49,164 nt of DNA, from assembly GCF_000321045.1 (NCBI RefSeq), contig NZ_HE578945.1, forward strand, positions 1,812,384 to 1,861,547, read 5' to 3'. The notes beneath the pieces are model-generated. The model was not told the DNA's origin. It made no database searches and saw nothing but the letters and a program-made list of their open reading frames with translations. Origin of the DNA: Phytobacter massiliensis JC163. GTDB taxonomy: Bacteria; Pseudomonadota; Gammaproteobacteria; Enterobacterales; Enterobacteriaceae. The position numbers were made by a program, and so were the translations under genes. Positions 37,003 to 44,794 of the stretch are shown piece by piece. Each line of letters opens with the position of its first letter. Within the stretch, counting starts at the first letter, position 1.

Positions 37003-37902
37003 ATGATTTTTAATATTCAACGTTATTCCACCCATGACGGCCCCGGTATTCGCACCGTGGTGTTTTTGAAAGGCTGTTCGCTCGGCTGCCGCTGGTGCCA
37101 GAACCCGGAGAGCCGCGAACGGCAACGGGATGTGCTGTTCGATGCCCGTCTTTGTCTTGCCGGGTGCGACCTCTGCCAGCAGGCTGCGCCACAGGCCATT
37201 CACCGCACGCTGGATGGCCTGCTGATTGCGCGCGACAGGCTTGATGCCCCTCTTCTGGATGCCCTGACCAACTGCTGCCCGACCCAGGCGCTGACCGTGT
37301 GCGGCGAAGTTAAAAACGTTGAAGAGGTTATGGCTACCGTTCTGCGCGACAAGCCGTTTTATGACCGCAGCGGCGGCGGCATCACCCTCTCCGGCGGCGA
37401 ACCGTTTATGCAGCCGGAGTATGCTGCCGCGCTGTTTAAAGCCAGCCACGAGGCAGGCATTCATACCGCTGTCGAAACCTGCCTGCACGTCCCGTGGAAA
37501 TATATCGAACCGTCACTGCCGCATGTCGATCTGTTCCTTGCCGACTTAAAGCATGTCGCCGACGCCCCCTTTAAACAGTGGACCGACGGCAGCGCCTCCC
37601 GGGTGATGGACAACCTGAAGAAGCTTGCGGCGGCGGGGAAAAAAATGATTATCCGCGTGCCGCTGATCCAGGGCTTTAATGCCGATGAAGAGGCGGTCAA
37701 AGCCATTACTGATTTTGCCGCTGACGAACTCCACGTCAGCGAGATCCATTTTCTGCCCTACCACACGCTGGGCATGAACAAATACACCTTACTCAGCCAA
37801 CCCTATCACGCCCCGGACAAACCGCTGGACGCCCCTGCGCTGCTGGACTTCGCGCAAGAGTACGCCTGTAAGAAAGGTTTGACCGCGATATTACGAGGAT
37901 AA
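37003..37902 (+). CDS. pflE: PflE (YbiY), glycyl-radical enzyme activating enzyme
   Basis: A 299-residue radical-SAM activase. The SAM-cluster motif is CSLGCRWC at about residues 25-32, preceded by the family opening [16 protein letters not shown]. Additional ferredoxin-like cysteines (CLAGCDLC and [11 protein letters not shown]) are present, as in activases of non-PFL glycyl-radical enzymes. It abstracts a hydrogen from the glycine of its partner PflF, encoded four bases downstream. The upstream FNR box predicts anaerobic expression. The K-12 protein has nine more residues. Confidence 0.94.
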   Translation: MIFNIQRYSTHDGPGIRTVVFLKGCSLGCRWCQNPESRERQRDVLFDARLCLAGCDLCQQAAPQAIHRTLDGLLIARDRLDAPLLDALTNCCPTQALTVCGEVKNVEEVMATVLRDKPFYDRSGGGITLSGGEPFMQPEYAAALFKASHEAGIHTAVETCLHVPWKYIEPSLPHVDLFLADLKHVADAPFKQWTDGSASRVMDNLKKLAAAGKKMIIRVPLIQGFNADEEAVKAITDFAADELHVSEIHFLPYHTLGMNKYTLLSQPYHAPDKPLDAPALLDFAQEYACKKGLTAILRG

Positions 37903-37906
37903 CGCC

Positions 37907-40339
37907 ATGACCCAACTGAAACTGGATACGCTTAGCGATCGCATCAAAGCGCACAAAACCGCGCTGGTGCATATTGTCAAACCGCCGGTGTGCACCGAAC
38001 GCGCTCAGCACTATACCGCCATGTACCGGCAGCATCTGGATAAGCCGATTCCGGTACGCCGCGCGCTGGCGCTGGCGCATCATCTTGCAGAGCGCACTAT
38101 CTGGATCAAGCACGACGAGCTGATCGTTGGCAACCAGGCCAGTGAAGTGCGCGCGGCGCCTATCTTCCCGGAATATACCGTCTCGTGGATTGAAAAAGAG
38201 ATCGATGACCTGGCGGACAGGCCGGGCGCGGGGTTTGCGGTGAGCGAAGAGAATAAGCGCGTGCTGCATGAGATTTGCCCGTGGTGGCGCGGCCAGACGG
38301 TGCAGGACCGCTGCTACGGCATGTTTACCGATGAGCAAAAAGGCCTGCTGGAAACCGGCATCATCAAGGCCGAAGGCAATATGACCTCCGGTGACGCCCA
38401 TCTGGCGGTGAACTTCCCGCTGCTGCTGGAAAAAGGGCTGGATGGCCTGCGCGAAAAAGTCGCGGAGCGCCGTTCACGTATCAACCTGACGGTACTGGAT
38501 GACCTGCACGGCGAGCAGTTCCTGAAAGCGATTGATATCGTACTGGATGCCGTGAGCCTGCATATCAAGCGCTTTGCCGACCTGGCCCGCACGATGGCGG
38601 CGCAAGAGCCGCGCGAAACCCGCCGGGATGAGCTGCTGACTATCGCGGAAAACTGCGATGTTATCGCCCATCAGCCGCCGCAGACCTTCTGGCAGGCGTT
38701 GCAGCTGTGCTACTTCATCCAGCTGATTCTGCAAATCGAGTCTAACGGCCACTCGGTATCGTTTGGCCGTATGGATCAGTATCTCTATCCCTACTACCGC
38801 CGCGATGTGGAACTTAATCAGACGCTGGATCGCGAGCATGCTATTGAACTGCTGCACAGCTGCTGGCTGAAGCTGCTGGAGGTCAATAAAATCCGCTCCG
38901 GCTCGCACTCCAAAGCCTCTGCGGGTAGCCCGCTGTACCAGAATGTCACCATTGGCGGCCAGAACCTGGTCAACGGTAAGCCGATGGATGCGGTCAACCC
39001 GCTCTCCTATGCGATCCTGGAATCCTGTGGTCGCCTGCGCTCCACCCAGCCGAACCTGAGCGTGCGCTATCACGCCGGAATGAGCAACGACTTCCTGGAC
39101 GCCTGCGTACAGGTGATCCGCTGCGGCTTCGGGATGCCGGCATTCAACAACGACGAGATTGTCATCCCTGAGTTTATCAAGCTGGGCATTGAGCCGCAGG
39201 ATGCCTACGACTATGCGGCCATCGGCTGTATTGAAACCGCCGTCGGCGGCAAATGGGGCTACCGCTGCACCGGGATGAGCTTTATTAACTTCGCCCGGGT
39301 CATGCTGGCGGCGCTGGAAGGCGGCCGCGACGCCACCAGTGGCAAGGTGTTCCTGCCGCAGGAGAAGGCGCTCTCTGCCGGTAACTTTAATAACTTTGAT
39401 GAAGTGATGGCGGCCTGGGATACCCAGATTCGCTACTACACCCGTAAATCGATCGAAATTGAGTATGTGGTCGATACCATGCTGGAAGAGAACGTGCACG
39501 ATATTCTCTGCTCGGCGCTGGTAGACGACTGCATCGAACGGGCGAAAAGCATCAAGCAGGGCGGCGCAAAATATGACTGGGTTTCCGGTTTACAGGTCGG
39601 CATCGCCAACCTCGGCAACAGCCTGGCGGCGGTGAAAAAGCTGGTCTTTGAACAGGGCGTCATCGGCCAGCAGCAGCTCGCCGCCGCGCTGGCTGACGAC
39701 TTCGAAGGGCTCACCCACGAGCAGCTGCGCCAGCGGCTTATCAACGGCGCGCCGAAATACGGTAACGACGACGATAGCGTTGATACCCTGCTGGCCCGGG
39801 CCTATCAGACCTATATTGACGAGATTAAGCTGTATCATAACCCGCGTTACGGTCGTGGTCCGATCGGCGGCAACTACTATGCAGGAACGTCGTCGATTTC
39901 CGCCAACGTGCCGTTTGGCGCGGCGACAATGGCGACGCCGGACGGACGCAAAGCGCATGCTCCGCTGGCGGAAGGGGCCAGCCCGGCTTCCGGCACCGAC
40001 CACCTGGGGCCAACGGCGGTTATCGGCTCCGTGGGTAAACTGCCTACCGGATCGATTCTCGGCGGCGTGCTACTGAACCAGAAGCTGAACCCGACAACGC
40101 TTGCGAATGAGTCCGACAAGCAGAAGCTGATGATACTGCTGCGCACCTTCTTCGAAGAGCATAAAGGCTGGCATATTCAGTACAACATCGTGTCGCGCGA
40201 AACGCTGCTGGAGGCAAAAAAACATCCCGATCAGTATCGCGATCTGGTAGTGCGCGTAGCGGGCTATTCCGCCTTCTTCACTGCCCTGTCGCCGGACACG
40301 CAGGATGACATTATCGCCAGGACCGAGCATACGCTTTAA
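37907..40339 (+). CDS. pflF: PflF (YbiW), glycyl-radical enzyme of unknown substrate
   Basis: An 810-residue glycyl-radical enzyme, the K-12 length and very similar to it. The radical glycine is G786 in RVAGYSAFF. The active-site loop reads IG-C441-I-E443-TAV. The C-x-E pattern is that of dehydratase and lyase members (diol/glycerol dehydratase, choline lyase); true pyruvate formate-lyase has adjacent Cys-Cys. So the gene name is misleading and the enzyme is more likely a dehydratase or C-X lyase. Its reaction is not known. It is activated by PflE. Confidence 0.94.
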   Translation: MTQLKLDTLSDRIKAHKTALVHIVKPPVCTERAQHYTAMYRQHLDKPIPVRRALALAHHLAERTIWIKHDELIVGNQASEVRAAPIFPEYTVSWIEKEIDDLADRPGAGFAVSEENKRVLHEICPWWRGQTVQDRCYGMFTDEQKGLLETGIIKAEGNMTSGDAHLAVNFPLLLEKGLDGLREKVAERRSRINLTVLDDLHGEQFLKAIDIVLDAVSLHIKRFADLARTMAAQEPRETRRDELLTIAENCDVIAHQPPQTFWQALQLCYFIQLILQIESNGHSVSFGRMDQYLYPYYRRDVELNQTLDREHAIELLHSCWLKLLEVNKIRSGSHSKASAGSPLYQNVTIGGQNLVNGKPMDAVNPLSYAILESCGRLRSTQPNLSVRYHAGMSNDFLDACVQVIRCGFGMPAFNNDEIVIPEFIKLGIEPQDAYDYAAIGCIETAVGGKWGYRCTGMSFINFARVMLAALEGGRDATSGKVFLPQEKALSAGNFNNFDEVMAAWDTQIRYYTRKSIEIEYVVDTMLEENVHDILCSALVDDCIERAKSIKQGGAKYDWVSGLQVGIANLGNSLAAVKKLVFEQGVIGQQQLAAALADDFEGLTHEQLRQRLINGAPKYGNDDDSVDTLLARAYQTYIDEIKLYHNPRYGRGPIGGNYYAGTSSISANVPFGAATMATPDGRKAHAPLAEGASPASGTDHLGPTAVIGSVGKLPTGSILGGVLLNQKLNPTTLANESDKQKLMILLRTFFEEHKGWHIQYNIVSRETLLEAKKHPDQYRDLVVRVAGYSAFFTALSPDTQDDIIARTEHTL

Positions 40340-40353
40340 AGCATGCGGCTTTG

Positions 40354-40387
40354 CCCTCACCCCGACCCTCTCCCACAGGGAGAGGGT
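40354..40387. repeat. Dispersed enterobacterial repeat, terminator-like hairpin
   Basis: CCCTCACCCCGACCCTCTCC with ACCCTCTCCC-ACA-GGGAGAGGGT forming a perfect ten-pair stem (40365-40387). This GAGAGGG/CCCTCTC element is common between enterobacterial operons. It lies 15 bases after the pflF stop. Confidence 0.75.
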
Positions 40388-40430
40388 GCAAACACTAAAA
40401 ACGGCAACTCGCGTCGCCGTTTTGCTTTTG

Positions 40431-40445
40431 CTTTCGAATGAAATA
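40431..40445. promoter_or_regulatory. Shared operator motif copy 2 (before ybiV)
   Basis: CTTTCGAATGAAATA, containing the exact 12-mer TTTCGAATGAAA, 69 bases upstream of the ybiV ATG. Confidence 0.6.
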
Positions 40446-40449
40446 AATT

Positions 40450-40465
40450 TGTGCTTCAGGTCACA
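40450..40465. promoter_or_regulatory. CRP-like site upstream of ybiV
   Basis: TGTGC-TTCAGG-TCACA, one mismatch from TGTGA-N6-TCACA. TACAAT (40473-40478) and TATAAT (40492-40497) are candidate -10 boxes downstream. Confidence 0.45.
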
Positions 40466-40511
40466 CTGTTATTACAATGTTGCTGGTTGTTTATAATCCA
40501 GGAGCAAAAGT

Positions 40512-41324
40512 ATGACCGTAAAAGTTATCGTCACCGACATGGACGGAACTTTTCTCGACGACGCCAAGCAGTATGACCGCGATCGTTTCCTGACGCAGTT
40601 CGCCGAACTCAAAGCGCGCGATATTGAATTCGTGGTCGCCAGCGGAAATCAGTATTACCAGCTCATCTCTTTCTTCCCTGAAATTAAAAACGAGATCTCG
40701 TTCGTCGCGGAAAACGGCGCCCTGGTATATGAACACGGTCAGCAGCTGTTTCACGGTGAGCTTACCCGCCATGAAGCGCAGGTGGTCATTGGCGAGTTGC
40801 TAAAGGATAAGGGGCTGAACTTTGTCGCCTGTGGCCTGCAGAGCGCCTACATCAGCGAAAATGCCCCCCAGGCGTTTGTTGATCTGATGGCGAAACACTA
40901 CCACCGGCTGGCACGCATCGATGATTACCACAAAATTGACGATACGCTGTTTAAGTTCTCCCTCAATTTACCCGACAGCGATATCCCGCAGCTTATCGAC
41001 AGGCTCCACGTCTCGCTGGATGGGATTATGAAGCCGGTCACCAGCGGCTTTGGCTTTGTCGACCTGATTATCCCCGGCCTGCACAAAGCCAACGGTATCA
41101 CGCGCCTGTTAAAACGCTGGAAGCTGTCGCCGCAGAATTGCGTCACTATTGGCGACAGCGGCAACGATGCGGAGATGCTGCGTATGACGCCGTGGTCCTT
41201 CGCCATGGACAACGCCGGCGACGCGATTAAACAGATTGCCCGCCATCGCACCGATGATAACAACCACCAGGGCGCGCTGAATGTCATTCAGGCGGTACTG
41301 GATCAGACCCCTCCCTTCTGCTAA
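40512..41324 (+). CDS. ybiV: YbiV (SupH), sugar phosphatase, HAD superfamily
   Basis: A 270-residue cytoplasmic HAD-IIB (Cof-type) phosphatase. Motif I is [10 protein letters not shown] with the two catalytic Asp, motif II is VVASGNQYY, and motif IV is [13 protein letters not shown]-12 YbiV dephosphorylates sugar phosphates such as ribose-5-phosphate and fructose-1-phosphate. The ribosome site CAGGAG is nine bases before the ATG. A shared 12-mer and a CRP-like site precede it, and a terminator follows it. Confidence 0.94.
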   Translation: MTVKVIVTDMDGTFLDDAKQYDRDRFLTQFAELKARDIEFVVASGNQYYQLISFFPEIKNEISFVAENGALVYEHGQQLFHGELTRHEAQVVIGELLKDKGLNFVACGLQSAYISENAPQAFVDLMAKHYHRLARIDDYHKIDDTLFKFSLNLPDSDIPQLIDRLHVSLDGIMKPVTSGFGFVDLIIPGLHKANGITRLLKRWKLSPQNCVTIGDSGNDAEMLRMTPWSFAMDNAGDAIKQIARHRTDDNNHQGALNVIQAVLDQTPPFC

Positions 41325-41331
41325 GAGCCAG

Positions 41332-41360
41332 GCCGGAGCGCGCGCTCCGGCTCATTTTCT
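41332..41360 (+). terminator. Intrinsic terminator after ybiV
   Basis: GCCGGAGCG and CGCTCCGGC form a tight GC stem, followed by TCATTTTCTT. Confidence 0.75.
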
Positions 41361-41380
41361 TCCTGCTTTGTGTCCGCCCT

Positions 41381-41396
41381 CAAGTTTTTAAACTTG
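41381..41396. promoter_or_regulatory. Palindrome upstream of ybiU
   Basis: Perfect CAAGTTT-TT-AAACTTG in the promoter region of ybiU. No regulator is known to me for it. Confidence 0.4.
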
Positions 41397-41440
41397 CATT
41401 AACCTTTTTTTCACTTAAATTAACATATGTAAGTTAATTA

Positions 41441-41458
41441 AGTTTCGAATGAAAGATA
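41441..41458. promoter_or_regulatory. Shared operator motif copy 3 (before ybiU)
   Basis: AGTTTCGAATGAAAGATA, with the exact 12-mer TTTCGAATGAAA at 41443-41454, 15 bases before the ybiU ATG. TTAAC-N8-GTTAA (41420-41437) lies just upstream. Confidence 0.6.
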
Positions 41459-41469
41459 GCGAGGTCGTT

Positions 41470-42726
41470 ATGACATTCAGCAGCCAGGCACTGCCTGCCG
41501 ACCACAAGGCGGCAATTCGCCAGTTGAAACAGGAACTGCGCCAGCAAATCGGCGATGTGCAGGGAGCATTTGATAAACTTCATGCCCGTATTAGCCAGCG
41601 GGTGGCGCAAATCAACGCCTTAAAAGCGCAGGGCGATCCGGTCTGGCCCGTTATCCCCTTTACCGATATTGAGCAGGGCAAAGTCAGCGATGCGCAACGC
41701 GCTCTGATTAAAGAACGCGGTTGCGCGGTCATCAAAGGCCACTTTGGACGTGAACGGGCGCTGGCGTGGGACCAGTCGATGCTGGATTACCTGGATCGCA
41801 ATCGCTTTGATGAGGTGTATAAAGGGCCGGGCGATAACTTCTTCGGCACCCTGAGCGCCTCCCGGCCTGAAATTTTCCCTATTTACTGGTCGCAGGCGCA
41901 GATGCAGGCGCGCCAGAGTGAGGAAATGGCTGCCGTGCAGTCTTTCCTCAACCGCTTATGGCGCTTTGAAAGCGACGGTAAACGCTGGTTCGACCCTGAT
42001 GTCAGCGTTATTTACCCGGACCGTATTCGCCGCCGCCCGCCGGGAACGACATCGAAAGGACTGGGCGCGCATACCGACTCCGGCGCGCTGGAGCGCTGGC
42101 TGCTCCCCGCCTACCAGCAGGTCTTCGGCAGCATCTTTAACGGCAACGTCGAAGCCTGGGATCCGTGGGATGCGGCGCATCGCACGGACGTTGAAGAGTA
42201 CAGCGTGGAGAACACCACCAAATGCTCGGTGTTCCGCACCTTCCAGGGGTGGACGGCTCTGTCGGATATGATCCCCGGTCAGGGACTACTGCACGTCGTT
42301 CCCATCCCGGAGGCGATGGCCTACATTCTGCTGCGACCGCTGCTTGACGACGTACCGGAAGACGAACTGTGCGGCGTTGCGCCAGGGCGGGTTCTGCCGA
42401 TTTCAGAGCAATGGCACCCCCTGCTCATTGAGGCGCTGACCAGCATTCCGGCGCTGGAGGCCGGGGATTCCGTCTGGTGGCATTGCGACGTGATTCACTC
42501 TGTCGCCCCGGTCGATAATCAGCAGGGCTGGGGAAACGTGATGTATATTCCCGCCGCGCCGCTGTGCGAAAAGAATCTGGCTTACGCCCACAAGGTGAAA
42601 GCGGCGCTGGAAAAAGGCGCGTCGCCCGGCGATTTCCCGCGTGAAGATTACGAAACCGACTGGGAAGGACGCTTTACGCTGGCGGATTTGAATATTCACG
42701 GCCGGCGGGCGCTGGGAATGGCCTGA
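41470..42726 (+). CDS. ybiU: YbiU, DUF1479 protein, probable 2-oxoglutarate/Fe(II) dioxygenase-like
   Basis: A 418-residue DUF1479 protein (K-12: 421) with a double-stranded beta-helix fold expected from the family. Candidate metal ligands are H and D in GLGAHTDSGALE and a distal His in WWHCDVIHSV. The start is placed at the ATG at 41470 (MTFSSQALPADHKAAIRQLK), aligned with K-12 and preceded by GAGG; the earlier ATG at 41449 lies inside the shared operator motif. The reaction is unknown. Conserved blocks such as DEVYKGPGDNFFGTLSASRPE are nearly identical to K-12. Confidence 0.92.
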   Translation: MTFSSQALPADHKAAIRQLKQELRQQIGDVQGAFDKLHARISQRVAQINALKAQGDPVWPVIPFTDIEQGKVSDAQRALIKERGCAVIKGHFGRERALAWDQSMLDYLDRNRFDEVYKGPGDNFFGTLSASRPEIFPIYWSQAQMQARQSEEMAAVQSFLNRLWRFESDGKRWFDPDVSVIYPDRIRRRPPGTTSKGLGAHTDSGALERWLLPAYQQVFGSIFNGNVEAWDPWDAAHRTDVEEYSVENTTKCSVFRTFQGWTALSDMIPGQGLLHVVPIPEAMAYILLRPLLDDVPEDELCGVAPGRVLPISEQWHPLLIEALTSIPALEAGDSVWWHCDVIHSVAPVDNQQGWGNVMYIPAAPLCEKNLAYAHKVKAALEKGASPGDFPREDYETDWEGRFTLADLNIHGRRALGMA

Positions 42727-42733
42727 AAACAAT

Positions 42734-42772
42734 GATGCTTACGGCGCGTGCTGTCGATGCGCCGTAAGCATC
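42734..42772. terminator. Long hairpin between convergent ybiU and the M48 gene
   Basis: GATGCTTACGGCGC and GCGCCGTAAGCATC form a perfect 14-pair stem with an 11-base loop. There is no T run, so it may be a bidirectional barrier or an mRNA stabiliser. Confidence 0.55.
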
Positions 42773-42776
42773 GCAA

Positions 42777-44711
42777 CTAAAATTCCTGTAATGCTTCCCG
42801 GGCGCAGGCGGAATCATAGTATTGGCGGAAATGATCGATAAATTCCTGTTCCTTGATTTTTAAGCGCTTATCACTTTCCCCCGTGAACATGGGGTCAGGG
42901 ATAGTGATGATATAGGTATTGTTTTTACCGGGCCTGATGCCGCTTTTCCGGCTGAGGACCTTTGGCAGCGGCACATGGGAATGGCAACGGAATACAATAC
43001 AGAGCGACCCCAGCATCTCCTCGAACTCAAACGCGTCTTCCATCCAGGTCCATTTAAATATGCCGTCAACACTCTGGCACTGAATACCCTGTTCACTAAA
43101 CAGATAGAGCGGCTTTCGCGAGTCAACGTAATGTTTTCTCGCCAGCAAGCTAAACATGACGCTGAACGCCACCATTCCCCAGCCGATATATTCGAACCCG
43201 CCACGCGCTGTCAGAGTAATAAAGCCGCCTGCGGCAAACAAAATGATGGCTATCGCCAGAAAAAACCAGGTGTCCTTTGTCCGTATCCAGAACATCTTCG
43301 TTTCAGAGGGCTGCGCGGCCTCCGTTTCAAGCCTGGCACGCAGGGCTTCCCTGTGCTGCTTAACCCGCTGAATCAGGTTCTGCGCCATAGAAGCCACAAT
43401 GTTCCCTTCATCAGACGCTATCAAAGCCATTAAGGCCTGATGATCGCGCGCGTCAGGTTTGCGTGCGGCACTGTTTAACAGCCTCTCGCTTACCGTCACA
43501 TTAAGCGCGGCGATACGTTGGCTTGTCGGGGGATGGCTGTCAGTCGGGTGGGTGAGCGCCTCCTCCATAAAGGGGCGCACATCCAGGGCAGGCAAGTTAC
43601 TGGCGCTCGCCACCAGTCCAGCGAGAATATCGTTGTCTTTGGCTTTGCCGGTTAGCACATCTTCTAAACAGTCGTTTATGACATCATCCAGCGCGGAGAT
43701 ACGTAACAGGGCGCTAACCAGCGCTTCTGGAGATGCGGTCCGTGCGCCAGCAGTATCGGCAGCGAATTCGCGAATCCTGCTCCAGTATCGCACGGTCTCA
43801 TGAAATGAACGCAGGAACCACAGGCCGGTTTCGAGCGCGGGATAGAGCACAACGCGATCGATCCAGGAAACACCTCGCGCAGTCCGTGAGATTTGATCAA
43901 GACTGTTTTGTATGCCGGCATAAAGCGGGGCAAAGCGTAAGCTGTATTGCGTATCGTCTCCGGTAAAATGGCCCAGCTCATGGCCGATAACCGCAGCAAT
44001 TTCCTCCCGGCTCATCATGGCGGCAAAGGTTAACGGAAAATAGAGCGTATTGCCTTTCAGTTGCTCCCCACTGTTGCGCAGACGGACGTCATTCGCCGTA
44101 ACGTAAAAGCAGTCGAAAAAGCCAATGACGATATTATCAGGGGTAACCACCTGCCCTTGCTTTGCAAGCTGCCGAATCCACTGCCATAGCAATGGCGCCT
44201 GCTGCTCGGTAATGTTATGTCCGTCAATTTCTGAGGCGCTGGCTTTAAATAAAGCAAAACATTTCCGCAAGGCGCCAACGCTTTTAAACAGCAGCCACAG
44301 CGTTGAACCTATAATACACAGGGCGAAAATAATGGCTTTTCCGCTGCTCCTGTGGAGGTTGACCGTCGTCGCTAACCAGATTAGCTCAGAGAGAACGATC
44401 GCGATGAAGGCCAGCCCGCCAAAAATAATCATCGCCACCATCATGAAAGGCAATAACCTTCGGCACAGCGTAAAAAGAAAAATCAGGGTATTTTGTGAAC
44501 GCCGGGCCAGTTTTGCACAAAGATAACAGAGCAACAGCGCGCTAATGCCGATGACAATAGCCATGCCGCTTGCCGCCATGCCTAATTCCGAAAGTATAAA
44601 GCGCACCATTTTCCCGCCTGACATGACGCCGGAAAAGCTGCGAAAACACTGCCAAAACCCATACAGTAAAATTAATAAAGAAAAACCAAAAATGCGGATA
44701 ATACGTTTCAT
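42777..44711 (-). CDS. Membrane M48-family zinc metalloprotease (paralogue 1)
   Basis: A 644-residue protein with three to four N-terminal membrane helices (to about residue 155), a peptidase domain, and a further helical hairpin near 480-530 followed by a soluble C-terminal domain. The zinc site is H244-E-L-G-H248, with E315 (IREFAADTAGA) as third ligand. The domain is the HtpX/Oma1/Ste24-like M48 fold. It is about half identical by eye to the gene upstream, so the pair arose by duplication. The pair is absent from K-12, where ybiU and ybiT are adjacent. More AT-rich than the backbone. A quality-control role in the inner membrane is only a family-level guess. Confidence 0.88.
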   Translation of the reverse strand: MKRIIRIFGFSLLILLYGFWQCFRSFSGVMSGGKMVRFILSELGMAASGMAIVIGISALLLCYLCAKLARRSQNTLIFLFTLCRRLLPFMMVAMIIFGGLAFIAIVLSELIWLATTVNLHRSSGKAIIFALCIIGSTLWLLFKSVGALRKCFALFKASASEIDGHNITEQQAPLLWQWIRQLAKQGQVVTPDNIVIGFFDCFYVTANDVRLRNSGEQLKGNTLYFPLTFAAMMSREEIAAVIGHELGHFTGDDTQYSLRFAPLYAGIQNSLDQISRTARGVSWIDRVVLYPALETGLWFLRSFHETVRYWSRIREFAADTAGARTASPEALVSALLRISALDDVINDCLEDVLTGKAKDNDILAGLVASASNLPALDVRPFMEEALTHPTDSHPPTSQRIAALNVTVSERLLNSAARKPDARDHQALMALIASDEGNIVASMAQNLIQRVKQHREALRARLETEAAQPSETKMFWIRTKDTWFFLAIAIILFAAGGFITLTARGGFEYIGWGMVAFSVMFSLLARKHYVDSRKPLYLFSEQGIQCQSVDGIFKWTWMEDAFEFEEMLGSLCIVFRCHSHVPLPKVLSRKSGIRPGKNNTYIITIPDPMFTGESDKRLKIKEQEFIDHFRQYYDSACAREALQEF

Positions 44712-44794
44712 TTCCCTTTGCTCCAGGCAATCGCAACGCTTAACATTTCATTTACTGAATATATTTCGTTGCTGACCCTACCGATGTCATCGGC

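Noticed and set aside
38474-39499. 341-codon minus-strand ORF opposite pflF
   Set aside because: Lies wholly within the conserved pflF gene and has no homology or start signals.
40354-40387. CRISPR-like repeat
   Set aside because: It is a single hairpin of a dispersed intergenic repeat; there are no spaced copies or cas genes anywhere in the window.
41449-41469. Upstream ATG for ybiU at 41449
   Set aside because: It falls inside the shared operator motif, has no ribosome site, and the K-12 alignment begins at 41470.
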